From Ailurus styani (taxonomy: Eukaryota > Chordata > Mammalia > Carnivora > Ailuridae), in contig LNAC01000103.1 of the NCBI GenBank assembly GCA_002007465.1, forward strand, positions 105,920-169,919: a stretch of 64,000 nucleotides of DNA, read 5' to 3'. Shown in pieces: positions 46,060 through 57,619 of this stretch. Every line of letters begins with the position of its first letter. Within the stretch, counting starts at the first letter, position 1. The notes beneath the pieces were generated by a model that did not search any database, was not told where the DNA came from, and worked only from the letters and a program-made list of their open reading frames with translations. The translations under genes and the position numbers were made by a program.

Positions 46060-46170
46060 CACAAATTCAAAGTGTTTTGTAAATATTTTCTCATGGTATT
46101 TCATAAAAGCCTTCTGTGGGAAAGAGCACGATGTGTAGTCATGCCCATTTTACAGCCGTGGAAATACCAA
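46060..46170 (-). mobile_element. MIR fragment
   Basis: 'GTAAATATTTTCTCATGGT', 'TCATAAAAGCCTTCTGTGGG' and 'GCCCATTTTACAGCCGTGG' follow the reversed MIR. Confidence 0.65.
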
Positions 46171-46344
46171 GTGAAAAGGCACAGGGAGGAGCCCTGGGCG
46201 TCCAAGATACATCAGGTGGGCTTGTGTGTACTTAGTTGTGTGTACTTTAATTGTGACTGGCCAGTCTGAGAGGTTTTTCTCAAATACATGAACGCTTTCA
46301 TTCCAAGCCGTGTGCTGACCTTTTCATAGAAATAGGTTGAGTCT

Positions 46345-46585
46345 TGGGCCACCTGGGCGACTCAGTCATTTTAGCGTCAGACTCTTGATTACTGCTCAGG
46401 TCAGGATCTCAGGGTCGTGAGATAGAGCCCTGCCACGGCCTGCGTGCTAGACATGGGTTCTGCTTAAGATTCTCTCTTCTCTCCCTGTCCCTCTACCCCT
46501 CCCTGCTCCCCCCTCTTCCCTGCTCGCACTGGAGCTCTCTCAAAAAAAAAAAAAAAAAGAAAACAAAAAAGCCCCCCAAAGCTCA
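46345..46585 (+). mobile_element. Can-SINE, older
   Basis: GGGCCACCTGGGCGACTCAG, 'TCAGGATCTCAGGGTCGTG', 'CTTAAGATTCTCTC', pyrimidine block, then A-run. GGTTGAGTCT (46335-46344) versus GGATGAGTCT (46586-46595) may be its duplication. Lacks the AATAAA-type tail. Confidence 0.88.
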
Positions 46586-46595
46586 GGATGAGTCT

Positions 46596-47036
46596 AATCA
46601 TACATAGCATTGCAGATCACTAGAATAATTCTCTGAACTTTCTGTCACCTGTGACAGAAAAGAAAGGCGATGAGAATAGAATCCTATTAATGTAAAAAAA
46701 AAAAAAAAATCTAACCCTCCTCGAAAACCATCCCAAAGTACCTTCTCCACAGAATTTTGCCATGTTCCTTCAATCATTTATGGTCCTGCATAGCATTTAG
46801 TTTCAATGGGCTTATAGTGACTTACTCCAACATTTATGTCTTTTATACTCATCATAATTCTTACCTGAATAAGTATATGTTTGCTGATGTATTTACTTAT
46901 CTGTGTGCCCCAAATGGTACTTAGAATGCTTTTCTAATATGAGAACTCTAAATATATTTTAATTATATCATAGAATAAACCTTAAAGGTTTTGAACCATC
47001 AATCAGAAAGCAATTCCTAATTATGTTAACTCATAA
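46596..47036. other. Unassigned sequence with a 22-base palindrome
   Basis: TTTCTGTCACCTGTGACAG plus AAA at 46639-46660 has perfect 10-base arms with a CT spacer. A-run at 46693-46709. No other feature. Confidence 0.5.
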
Positions 47037-47049
47037 TTATTACCTTTTT

Positions 47050-47225
47050 GGGGCACCTGGGTGGCTCAGTCGGTTAATTGTCTGCCGATGGCTCAGGTCA
47101 TGATCCCGGGCTTGCAAAATCAAGCCACACGTCAGGCTTCCTCTCCCTCTGATGCTCCCCCTGTTTGTGCTCTCTCTCTCTGGCTCTCTTTCCCTCTCAA
47201 ATAAATAAATAAAATTAAAAAAAAT
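47050..47225 (+). mobile_element. Can-SINE
   Basis: GGGGCACCTGGGTGGCTCAG, 'GGCTCAGGTCATGATCCC', shortened middle, CTCAAATAAATAAATAAAAT tail. ATTATTACCTTTT on the left and ATTATTTCCTCTT on the right are the likely duplication with two mismatches. Confidence 0.92.
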
Positions 47226-47304
47226 TATTTCCTCTTAAGGAGTTGAAAAATTAAAGTATCTTAAAACATAAATAAATAAGTATTCTATAACTAATTGTAT
47301 TACT

Positions 47305-47839
47305 TATTCATTCAGTAGATTTTTTTTTTTACCTGTTTATTATGTGCCAGGCAGTGGAAATACAGCGGGTACAATAAATAAAAGGTTTTAGCATTCACAG
47401 CGCTTAAAGGGTAGGGAGAATAAGCAAGTATATTAATAAAATACATCTTATGATAAATGCTGTGAAGATCATATCATTTGAAGTGATCAGGTGAGTGGCT
47501 ATTTAGATAAAATGATTCGGAAGGGCCTCCATCAGGAGGTGCTATTTGAGCTGAGATCTGAATGTAGAGAGAGTCTTGCAAATGTGGCTGAGGAACATTC
47601 TATGCAGAGGGATTAGCAAGTTCAAAGGATCTGAGGTGAAAACAGCCTGTGCTCAAAATACAGAAAGAAATCAATGAAGATTGAGGTTATTGTGCTTGGG
47701 GAAGTATAATAGAAAATGATGTTGGCGACAGAAGTAGAATTGAATTCATGTGAGGTTGTATAAGTCATAATTAGATTAGGCTTTCTAGTTGTAACATCAA
47801 CCATATGCTTGTCTATAGAAGATTTGAGTGCCACGTTCA
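47305..47839 (-). mobile_element. L2-like element, left part
   Basis: 'TTATTATGTGCCAGGCAGTG', 'AATACAGCGGGTACAATAAA', 'GATAAATGCTGTGAAGATC', 'GAGCTGAGATCTGAATG' and 'GAACATTCTATGCAGAGGG' follow the reversed L2 3' region. It continues after an LTR insertion at 48126. Confidence 0.65.
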
Positions 47840-48125
47840 GGAGCATCTGGGTGGGCCTCCATGATCAGTTCTCACCAATGGAATGTGAACAGAAATGCTC
47901 TGTGTCACTTCCCAGGCCAGTGTAATAGAAGACTGTGCCTCCCCCACCCCCCCTAGTCCTTCTCTTGCTGGAAATAGAGGACTCTGATGCCCCAAGCATA
48001 TCAGCACTATTGGATGAAGTGAGCCTGGGGGAAAGCCTCTCATCAACCAGCAACACAGGCAAGAAATAAACTTCTATTGTCTTAAGCCACTGAAATGGTT
48101 TGCTTTGTCATAACAAATTATATAA
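47840..48125 (+). mobile_element. MLT1-type LTR in L2
   Basis: 'CACCAATGGAATGTGAACAG', 'GTGTCACTTCCCAGGCC', 'GAAATAAACTTCTATTGTC' and 'TTAAGCCACTGAAATGG' are the 3' half of an older MLT1-type LTR. Confidence 0.6.
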
Positions 48126-48420
48126 TGCAATGAATGCAGATATGACGTGACTTGCATTTACAAATGATGACTCTGGCACTGTGGTCATAAAACTTAGGGC
48201 TCAGACATAGAAGCAGGGAGGTTATTGAGGTTGTGGACGTCTTGATGAGTGATAATGCTCACTTGGTTTAGGAAGTAGACATGAAGATGTGGAGGGCGGT
48301 GGACTACTTCAGGACATATTTTGAAATTAGACCCATCAGAAGCTACTGATGGGAGAGAAGGAAGGTGAGGAATGTTTATCATTGGTGTTAATGTTTTGTA
48401 ATTTCTCAAAAGAGGATTTA
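48126..48420 (-). mobile_element. L2-like element, right part
   Basis: 'GCATTTACAAATGATGACTC', 'GAAGCAGGGAGGTTATTGAG', 'GAAGATGTGGAGGGCGGTGG' and 'GACATATTTTGAAATTAG' continue the L2-like text of 47305-47839. Confidence 0.5.
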
Positions 48421-49332
48421 TATCTCTTTCATAAAATTTTCATTTTCCTTTCTTCACTGGTGTGACTGGGAACAGCTTTGCCCTGGAAAGTTCTTATAAA
48501 GTTCTTACTGGTTTTACTCATATTTAATAATCTTGGAAGAATTACTGAAATTAAAATTAATTTGAAAACTGTTAACATAACCTAATTTTTCAATGATGGT
48601 TTCTGTCTTAACCTGAAGAAAGTACAATAAAAGTACAGTCTTTGGTTTGGAGAATGCATTTCTATTTGGGTAGCCTAAATTTACAATTCTTTTCCACAGT
48701 AACCACATTATATTGCTGCCTCATCTTGAGTCAATGGTTAATACAATTTCCTAAATCTTTTTTCCCCCATTAAACTACTTGGGAATAAGTTTATCCATAA
48801 GTGAGAAAAATCCAACTACATGTTTGTTTGTTTGTTGTTTGTTTCTTTTCCTTGAATAGTTAGAAACCCCAAGGTAGTGAGTTCAGGGTTGTTCTCAGGA
48901 GCAAAGCCTTGCCTATTTCCAATTTATGAATCAGTATTTTAGTTAAATGTGTGCCCATTCATTACATTGATAACCTGGAATGTCATAGGTAGGAACCACA
49001 AAACCTAACAGCATTTCAGGTTTTGGGAGATGAGGACTATGAATGATCAATAGGGAATCGACTACAACAATAGCATGATAAATGGTTCCCAGGCAGGAAA
49101 ATAATGATGAAAGACAAAGGGGAGAAAATGGCATATGCTAGTCTAGTCTATGCTTTCTTTATCAGGAAAATAGTATTGCCTGGAAGCCCCTCCCAAGAAG
49201 ATTCCAGTCATATCTCATAGTCCGAAATAGATCTTATGGCCACCTACTGTTGCAAGGGGGTCTGAGGAGATAATGAATTTTAATTGAGCACATAGTCATC
49301 CTGAACAAAATTGGTTACATTTAAGAAAAGAA
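48421..49332. other. Unassigned sequence
   Basis: A (TTTG)n patch near 48822-48843. No other feature. Confidence 0.4.
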
Positions 49333-49720
49333 GAGAGTGTACTAATTAGGGTATGGGCTCGTATGCTGTAATATAAAGCTCCCAAACTGTAGAGACTTCA
49401 CGGGCCAAGATTCAGTGGATATTCTAAGGCTGGTAGGCATCTCTGTCCTCTTCCATGAGTCCCCACCTGTAGACCTAAGATTGCACTCCAGTTGCACAAT
49501 TTCCCAGGCATCTGCAAAGGGAGAAGAGCCTAAAGGGGCACACGTCCAGTTATTTTATGGGTCTACCCCAAAATGGCACCCATTAATTTAATCCCCAAAT
49601 ATTGGCCAGAACTTAGTCATATGGCCATATCTAGCTGCAAATGAGGCTGGAAATATAGTGGTTAGCTGAGCGTCCATATGTCTAGCTGGAACTATTAATC
49701 TGGAAGAAGGAATAGAGATC
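49333..49720 (-). mobile_element. MLT1-type LTR, diverged
   Basis: 'GTATGCTGTAATATAAAGC', 'ATTGGCCAGAACTTAGTC', 'ATATGGCCATATCTAGCTG', 'GGTTAGCTGAGCGTCCATAT' and 'CTGGAACTATTAATCTGG' resemble the reversed form of an old MaLR LTR. Confidence 0.5.
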
Positions 49721-49904
49721 AAACAGGGTGGGGAGAAGTGCAAAAAGAAGTTCATCAAAAAGATCTCTCTTCCCTTCAGATTCACAGGAATCCTTCAGTC
49801 AGCTACCTCTCGACAAACTTGTTCTGCCATCCAGTGCATACTACGTATGTCGACACCTAGCTTGTGCTTCTCCATCTTACACAAATATGTAATTAATGAA
49901 GAAA

Positions 49905-50570
49905 GGATCGGTTCATTCACTCCTTTATCCAACCATTGAAAGAATACTTACTGAGCCTCAAATCACTAGCTGGCACTAAGATCCAAAGGGAGGAATCGTG
50001 CAAAAAAATGAGCAGAAACAGTACAGGAGAGCATGAAAGGTCAAGTATGCTCGGAGGAGGACAGGACTGGTTTGACGGGCTCTTCTCAGACAGGACAGCA
50101 GCAAGAGAAAAGGTCGGATGTACACGGAAACCAGAGGTCGGGCTGTAGAGTTGGAATGTATTTCTTTCAACAGTGCAAAGCTATGACAGTGTTGTAAATA
50201 AGAGCACAGCATTATCTGAATGTGTTTTGGGAAGATTACCCTGGCTGCGGCACAGGTATTTGCTGCTCAGTGGAAATGAAATTGAGCAGGGATTCATAGC
50301 ATTGCAATAGTCCACATGGGAGAAGATGAGGGATGTCACTTGGGAGGAAGAGAGCAAATGCAGGAGAAGCAGATGTAGCAACTCACTGTATTTGAGGAAA
50401 CAAGAGAAAGGATGGAGTGCATCAGACCAGCTAATCTGTAGGACTTGAGGTCTGGTGCTAAAATTAGCTGGAAGGTAGAAATGGAGAAGGAACACATGTG
50501 GGGAAAACATAGTGAGCTTAGTTTCAGACTTCAGTTTGAGATCTCATTCCAGGAGGTGGGGGGAGATGCA
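49905..50570 (-). mobile_element. L2-like element
   Basis: 'TCATTCACTCCTTTATCC', 'ACTTACTGAGCCTC', 'AGCTATGACAGTGTTG', 'GATTACCCTGGCTGCGGC', 'GCATTGCAATAGTCCACATG' and 'GAGATGAGGGATG'-type text in the reversed L2 order. The two open frames on it are by-products. Confidence 0.6.
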
Positions 50571-50964
50571 GTAACTATGATATGTGACTAATAAAAATAA
50601 GCATTCTGTGCTTTGCAACAGTTTGTACTATGGATATTCTCATATTTTTCTGGGAAACTCTCCCAATTCAACATTTGGCTGTAGTCATTATAAGCCCTTG
50701 AGAGTCATTCAGGAAATTCCATGCACGTATGACTCTACTTTGAAAGTGCACACCCAGGAAAAGACCCAACGAGTTATGATACACTTTGTAGAGTCAGGAC
50801 TCTGCTATGCTAACAATAGACCTACAGAAGCCTGGAGCCCTCTAGGGACTTGCTCTAGGAAACACCGTATATGAGGCTGGAGTCCATGGGGGGGTGCAGA
50901 TGAAAGGCAGACTTGAAACTTGCACCAAGCAGGACAGGATAAAGTGGCAGACAGTTTAAAATAA
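50571..50964. other. Unassigned sequence
   Basis: The 96-codon frame at 50584-50874 has no domain. Confidence 0.4.
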
Positions 50965-51188
50965 AAAAAGAAAAGAAAGAGAGAAAGAGAAAGGGAGGGA
51001 AGGAGGGAGGAAGAGGGTGGAAGGGAGGTAGAGAGAGGAAAAGTGGAAAAGAAAGAGGAAGGGAGGGAGGGAAGGAAGGAAGGAAGGAAGGAAGGGAAGG
51101 AGGGAGGGAAGGAAGGAGGGAGGAAAGGGAAGGGAAGGAAGGAAGGAAGAAGGAAGGAAGGAAGGAAGAAGGAAGGAAGGAAAGAAGG
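50965..51188. repeat. (GGAA)n/(GGGA)n purine microsatellite
   Basis: About 220 bases of almost pure purine, mostly GGAA and GGGAGGAA units with GAAA at the left. This is the largest microsatellite in the window. The 153-codon antisense frame here is low-complexity. Confidence 0.95.
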
Positions 51189-51649
51189 ACTCAAGAATGT
51201 TAAATCTAAAGAGCCAGCTGAGTCTCTAGGAACACAGGGGATAGTTTTGTAATAATACGGCATCAAATGTCATTAAGTTAAAGATTCACAAATTGTCTAT
51301 AATTTATCATGAAATGCTGGCCATTTGAGGCTTAATCAAGGCAGAGACACATGACTTATACATAAAAGTATACTTTAATGAATGACTGATGTCAGAGAAG
51401 ATTTGTCCTAAATCAAACTCCCTCCTTTTTCCTGTGTCTTCATTTACCATATCTTGGCCTAGGCTACACCCCTCCTTACACTCCCTCATCGATTTTTCTG
51501 GCTTCCCCTTTTTTCTTATTGCTTTCCTACTTGACATTTCCAAATTCTTCTTACTGCTGGGGTCCTTTTTCAGCTCATCCCGTTCTCTTTTTGTCTTTGG
51601 AAGATCTTGCTGAAATTGACCTCTGGCTATGCTCTGAAACCCTTCTCTT
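51189..51649. other. Unassigned sequence
   Basis: The 120-codon minus frame 51307-51669 overlaps a plus frame and shows no domain; nothing named. Confidence 0.4.
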
Positions 51650-51660
51650 AAAAACTGCTC

Positions 51661-51845
51661 TTGGGGCACCTGGGTAGCACGGTTGGTTGGGCATCGACTC
51701 TTGGTTTTGGCCCAGGTCGTGATCTTGGCATCATGGGATCAAGCTCAGTCAAGAGTCTGCTTAACACTCTCTCTCCCTCTCCCTCTGCCCCTCCCCTCTG
51801 TTCTCGCAAATAAATAAAAAATCTTAAACAAAACAAAACAAAACA
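51661..51845 (+). mobile_element. Can-SINE
   Basis: TTGGGGCACCTGGGTAGCAC, 'GGCATCGACTCTTGG', 'CAAGAGTCTGCTTAACAC', pyrimidine block, CAAATAAATAAAAAATC, then (AAAAC)n tail. Perfect 11-bp duplication AAAAACTGCTC at 51650-51660 and 51846-51856. Confidence 0.94.
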
Positions 51846-51856
51846 AAAAACTGCTC

Positions 51857-52039
51857 CCAAGGGCACCCCATCATAGCAACACCCACTTCAGCACCAGCCA
51901 AGTTGGAAGACAGGTAGCAATGTGTACTTGGATACCTATGCACTCCAATTTTTAATATTTGTCACCTTCATTTTGTCAATAAAGTATTAATATCATACCG
52001 TATAGACAGATTCATCACCAATAAGTCTGTGGGGTATCC
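51857..52039. other. Unassigned sequence
   Basis: Nothing recognised. Confidence 0.4.
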
Positions 52040-52210
52040 TCAGTCTATCTTATTCAACAAATTTTATGCTAAGAATCCAGGAATGGTGTTGAACAATGAG
52101 ATCACATTGATAAAAAGACACCACAAAGTTAGGTCAGTATTGCCAGTTAAGACAATAAAAAAAGAAAATTATAATGTACTGTGTTAAGTTCTGTGAGAGT
52201 TTGCATGGAG
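52040..52210 (-). mobile_element. L2-like fragment
   Basis: 'TTATTCAACAAATTTTATGC', 'GTGTTGAACAATGAGATC' and 'GTACTGTGTTAAGTTCTGTG' resemble the reversed L2 3' region. Confidence 0.45.
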
Positions 52211-53844
52211 AGGTTTTCTCACCTTGCTGCATAGGTATCTATATACCTAGAGAGCCTCGCTCACCCAGATCGCTAACAGCAGAACCAATTACAAAATCAT
52301 CAACAAATGAGCTATTTAGTTGTAACTGATTATGAAGACTTGATAAAAAAAATCCAAGCATGCTGTTTTCCATTAACTTTATTTACATGGAACAAATACG
52401 TTCGCTGGTCAAACATTCATTATATTATAGCAGCGCCAAGAACAGCAATTTTCAGAATTCATCCAGGAAACTCTGGGGATGGAAGGGGGATCTCCCAAAT
52501 ATTTCAGGGATCTGCAGGATCAAAACAATTTTCATAATTCTACTAAGACATTTTCTGATGTTTTCACTCTCCTTCTCTCTTTAGTGTTGAGAATTTTCTC
52601 AGAGGTCACATGAGACATATTACAGACTGAATGCAGAAGCAGTATGAGACGCTATTAGCTATACACTAAAGAAATTTTTTGAAAATGTTAAGCAATACCA
52701 CTACATTTTCTCATTCCAATTTTGCTTTAGAGAATATTTTCCTGGAAATACATTACTGACTTGAACAGGTCATGGATTTATTTTTTAATGAACTAATAAA
52801 CAAATACTTTAAGGCCCTTCTCAGCTTTAAGACCTAATAGGTTAAATATTGGAAGATATGTCATATAATCAAAAATGTTTTGGGGTGCTCAGTAATTTTT
52901 AAGCATATACACAGGCTTGAAAACAGTTTAAGAAATGCTGCCCTACATTGCTTAATGGTTATCAGAAATATATGGAATGACTTCTGCTTTTAAAAAAAAA
53001 ACCAAGATGAGAGCCAGAAAGTTTGGAATAGAAAATAAAAATTTATATTAGAGAATTTCACATAACATTGTTGAACAAGGAAAACATTCTTTTCACGAAG
53101 GGAAGGAGTGAGGGTAAAATTACGTTCTTGGCAATCTGGAAGAGCTTCAAGGAGGAGGTGAGGACTGGATTCATTTGACCCTTAGAAAATCAAGAACTGT
53201 ATATTTTAGTTTATATCTACTTCCTTAGAAACAATAACTTGAGAAGATTCCTGAATCTTGAGGCCAGAAAATGAGGCCAGAATCACATAGATACTCCTTT
53301 AAATTCAATAATCAAAGAGCAAGTAAGATGTCAATACTGACTCCCCAGAGAAGGCCCCAGTGAGATGCCTTTGATCTGAACAATAACTCTATTGTTATTA
53401 ACACAAATGCTGCATATCTTCCTTTCTCGATTTATGGGCACGGAGCTCATGGACCCAAAGGGACTTCAGTGCATGTGACAAAGGAACATCAGCTTGGCGT
53501 ATGAACATATATTGATCAAAACCTACTTTTCACAAGGGGCTCTATGATGTTTTAAAAAATTATATCATTTTTCAATTTTATATTTCAAATAAATTTTAAA
53601 CTCATATGTCTATCATAAGAAATGTTGCAAATTCTTTTGAAACGAGGCTGAATATTGACAGCATTCAGAGAAATGTTCTGTGTGTTAACTCCATGTTTGG
53701 TCCCAAGAAATCAAGAAACAAACATTGCTCTCACCTGAGACAGAAATTTCCTGTAAAAGCCAGAAATATTTTAACCTCTGGATCATGAAAGTTTATATTA
53801 AATGCCATTTTATAGTTCAAATAGTACTTTAAGTTTATTTGAAA
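52211..53844. other. Unassigned stretch
   Basis: 1.6 kb, AT-rich. 53095-53185 has a faint reversed-L2 look ('CTTCAAGGAGGAGGTGAGG'). No gene supported. Confidence 0.4.
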
Positions 53845-54335
53845 ACTTATACACAAATATGTATGGCAGGTGTATTCACAATAGCCCAAACCAGGAAATA
53901 ATCTGAATGTCAGTCAACAAGTGAAGAGATAAAATTCACATCCATACAATGGAATACTACTCAGCAATTAAAAGAAATGACTCACTGTTATAACAAATGA
54001 AGGAATCTCAGAATTGTCGCACTACTTGAAAGAGCCGGAGACAAACAGTACAGGCTGTACAATTTCATTTACATAAAATACTAGAAAATACAAAGTAATC
54101 TATCGTGACAGAAAGCAGATGAGAGGCTTCAGGGTGGGGGTGGGCGGTTCAGGCGGAGAAAGAACAAGAGGAACTGCAAAGCAGTACAGATTCTTCTACA
54201 GTTATGAAAATATTCTGTAATTTGATTGTGGCGATGGTTTCACAGGTGCATATCCTGTCAAAACTTGTAACATTGTACACTTTAAATGGATTCAGTTTTT
54301 GGACATAAAATTATACCTCAGTAAAGTTGATTCTT
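53845..54335 (+). mobile_element. L1 3' end, sense
   Basis: 'GTATTCACAATAGCCC', 'CATACAATGGAATACTACTC', 'AGGGTGGGGGTGGGCGG', 'TTGATTGTGGCGATGGTTTC', 'AACATTGTACACTTTAAATG' and 'ATTATACCTCAGTAAAG' are an old L1 3' end. 5'-truncated, about 0.5 kb. Confidence 0.9.
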
Positions 54336-54379
54336 AACATGCACTGTAACACAAATAACCTCATTAGATCATCTCAAGG

Positions 54380-54500
54380 AGCTGGTGACATAGTAGAGAA
54401 AATTGTGATCTCATTTTGCAGCTGAGGAAAATGGAGCTCAAGAGATACAGTGACCTTCCCAGAGCCAGGAACTCTCTGAGCTTGAGAAAAGACAGTTGTA
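54380..54500 (-). mobile_element. MIR fragment
   Basis: 'ATCTCATTTTGCAGCTGAG', 'GAAAATGGAGCTCAAG' and 'GTGACCTTCCCAGAGCC' follow the reversed MIR core. Confidence 0.6.
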
Positions 54501-55239
54501 AAGAGCGGTGACTTTCGAACTTCTTCCTGTGATTTCTTTTGTCAAATGCAATATTCTGCAGATCTCCCCGGTAGGAAACAGTAAATGCTGGGCTGCTGGG
54601 ATTGGGTCTGAGTGTGGGCCGGAAGGGGTGGGGGTGACGCAGGGCAAAGACATGGATGCTACACACAGAACGTCTTGCTCCGGACCTCTGTCTGCTCTGT
54701 CACTTACTAGCTGAAAGTTGGTGTTTGCACTGGATGCTGACTCTACTCACAGAATTAGTTACATAGAATTTTTCAGTGCTTATGCCCCTTAGCGTTTCAA
54801 ATAGTTTATCTGTTGTACTTTAGGTTTCTGGTAATTTGCTGATTAACCATGCAAGAATATCTAGGTGTCTGAAATTTGGAATACTCTCAAGAGTGCAGAG
54901 GATGAAGAAGATCCCATGCAATAACGTTGCACAGAATTGATCACCTAGGAGAATTTGTGAACTTTGGGCCAGTGGTGGTATATTTGTGACAGCAGGGTAA
55001 TGACTAAGCAAAACCTGAGCCTTATCTTTGACTCCGGTCTTTCTCACACCTCTCAGTCACTGCCACAGATTCGCCCAATTGATTCTCTGTTGAATAACAT
55101 CTCTTTACCTCTGAGTCACCACTTTAATTCAGAACAATCAACATCCTTCTCCTTTACGACAGCAAAGGTCCAGCTTCAATCCCCATCCAATCTATTCCAC
55201 ACACTGTGGCGGAAACACTCGTTACAAAAGTGCAGTCAA
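54501..55239. other. Unassigned sequence, late part possibly L2
   Basis: From about 55030 a pyrimidine-rich stretch leads into the L2 at 55240 and may be its ORF2 end, badly decayed. The 122-codon frame at 54964-55332 has no domain I recognise. Confidence 0.4.
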
Positions 55240-55765
55240 TCCCCACCATTCCTCTGTATCCAGTCCTCTCATGGCTCCCCATTTCCTTTAGGAAAATGCC
55301 CAGACTCCTTCTTTGGGTTTACAAGGTCCTAATGAACTGGATTCTATTTATCTCTCAGTAACATCTTCTACCGCATGAAACCCTAATCTCTACCCTCCAG
55401 CTGAATGAAAGTTTTCCAGTTTCTCAAACACAAGAGTACTGGGCTTTCAAACATGCTCCCACTTACTCTCCCAGAATGCCCTTCCTCCCTCGTTTCCGTC
55501 TAATGTAAGTTCGTGCCTCATGTTATCTCCCTCTTGTTTTGGGAGCCCTCCTTCATGTCCTCCACGTCGGCCAGATGGAGCTGAGTTTTCTAGAGCTGAG
55601 TTTTCCCTTCAGAGGGGTTATCACAGGATTAAAATGAACTGGTTGTATATATATTATCTCAGAATCATTAACTCTTGGATACACAAGTATCTTGCTTTTC
55701 CGTATCTAGCATAGTGCCTGGCACAGAGCAAGGACTCAAGAAATATTTCTTGAATGAACTGACCG
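55240..55765 (+). mobile_element. L2 LINE 3' end
   Basis: 'CATGGCTCCCCATTTCC', 'AAAATGCCCAGACTCC', 'CTACCCTCCAGCTGAATG', 'AGAATGCCCTTCCTCC', 'TCATGTTATCTCCCTC' and the end 'AGTGCCTGGCACAGAGC', AAATATTTCTTGAATGAAC. This is the clearest L2 in the window. Confidence 0.85.
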
Positions 55766-57480
55766 AATAAGACATCTTAACAAAAGGCTAGAGGGTGTGG
55801 CCCTGGGCTGCTGGACTGCACGAGATTAAGATAATATATTGGCTGCAGATGGGACACACTGCTTCCTTCCAAAATTAGTGTAACAAAGTGAGTGTGGGTT
55901 CATGACTCAACATCTCATCTGAATGAATATCATATGAAATGGTTGAATTTAGTTGAAAACCAAAGTTTTTCACCTCTGTAGAAAGAACATGTAGAAACCC
56001 GGTCATTTTCCAAGATATTATTCTTTCCTTGGCAAGAAGAACCTTCTAGCATCTTAATCCATAAAGCACTTCCATGATTAGGTTTAAGGTTTGTCATGGG
56101 TATAAGAGTCCCATCCAGTGAGACTAACGCACCAAGGTTAAAGAGGAAAAATACTGGTAAGCTTTAAGCATGTTAGGATAATTGGGCCCAACATGCGTAA
56201 ATTGCTTTCAGATGAAAGGCTCTAAGCGATTGTTAAATTATAAACATTGAAAAAAAAATTCTCTGCATCCAATCTAGAGAAGAAAAGGTTTCCATTTGTA
56301 CAGCAAATTAGATTCAGGTATTTCTGTAGGTCAGCTTTTTTTTTTTTTTTTAAGCCAAGGGACGCTCTCCTGGCGCTGGCCGCGTCTGACTCAGGGATGG
56401 AAGGACCTGGTAACTGCGAAAGCCTTTTCGCCTCGCACTTGTGCCACAGCAATTACATTGGAAGGGGTCCTAGACTTGCGGGGTGTGGGATGTGGGATAA
56501 ATTTGGAGAAAGACCACAATATGTAAACAAAACCTGCCAGTTTTCCAAAATACCTAACCACAAGACTTCACATGTTGGCAGCTCAGAAAGAGTCAAATGT
56601 GCTTTATTCTGACAACAAGTTTTATTCTCAGCAGGGAGAGTTATGAGTCCCAGTTAAAGCAAGCAACTACCAATAACCGAAGTTAGAGGAATTTTAAAAT
56701 ATAGCCTATGTAATAAAACTTAGCAAGCACACGTTCAGAGGTAATATGCATCAAGAAACCAAGGGCACTGGTGGAATCTTTGAAATGCATGTGTGTTTTC
56801 AAAATCCTTCAGATTAAGAAATCCTCCAGAAAGAGAGTTATTTCTCAAGACAGATTAATAGCATTAAACTGCTCACTTTATGTTAATTAAATCTTCTAAC
56901 TTGCAATATCATCGCTGAATAATAGTGTTTGAGTCTTAGATAAGGTTTTATTATGACTTTTCAGTGTCCTAAAAGTATTTTTTAACTGTTGGTATTTGGC
57001 TTTGCCTAACTAGCACGCACTTTAAAACAATCAGAAGGTCAAAGAATAGATAATCTGCCTCCAAGCATCGTTGTATTTTCCCAGAATTTTAATACTGCTA
57101 TTGCTCAGAGAAAACAACTGCTTCAAATCCCAAGCAGCTCAAAACTTGTACCATATCCATTGCCAACTTACCTTTAAACAGACCCCAGGGTCCTGTTCAT
57201 CTTCCCTGCCTTCTCGACCGCTCCCTCTCTGGAGCCGGGTCTTACCAAGTTTGGAGAGCAAAGAAAGGTAAACAGCTCAGTTGCCTTTAAGAATGCTGAT
57301 GACATTGCTTTGATCAGTTCGGGAGGTGGGGGGGCAGGAAGGTAAGCACAGACTAAGTTGTCTATGGTAACTTTGCTGGAGTCTGAGGTTTCGAAGTAGG
57401 GGTTGGGGGGACAGGCTTGGGAAACCCCATGAAATAAGCAGAGGATGGGAGCAGTTCCAAGTACTGTCTCAGAACGGAGT
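55766..57480. other. Unassigned stretch
   Basis: 1.7 kb with a T-run at 56336-56351 and, right of it, a small patch with several CpGs (56360-56440). Frames of up to 121 codons have no domain. Confidence 0.45.
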
Positions 57481-57619
57481 TAGGAACTGTAGATTAGGAC
57501 CAAGTAGTTTATTTTTTTTTTAATTTTTAAAATGTTTATTTTTCTTTAAAATAAATATTCCTTGGATTTTTTTGCCCAAGGATTTGGACAAAAGTTGTGA
57601 TTTTATTAACTGGATTTTT

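Noticed and set aside
50805..51266. 153-codon minus frame rich in Pro/Ser/Phe
   Set aside because: Translation of the purine microsatellite.
53606..53788. 60-codon frame
   Set aside because: Length expected by chance; no domain or repeat match.
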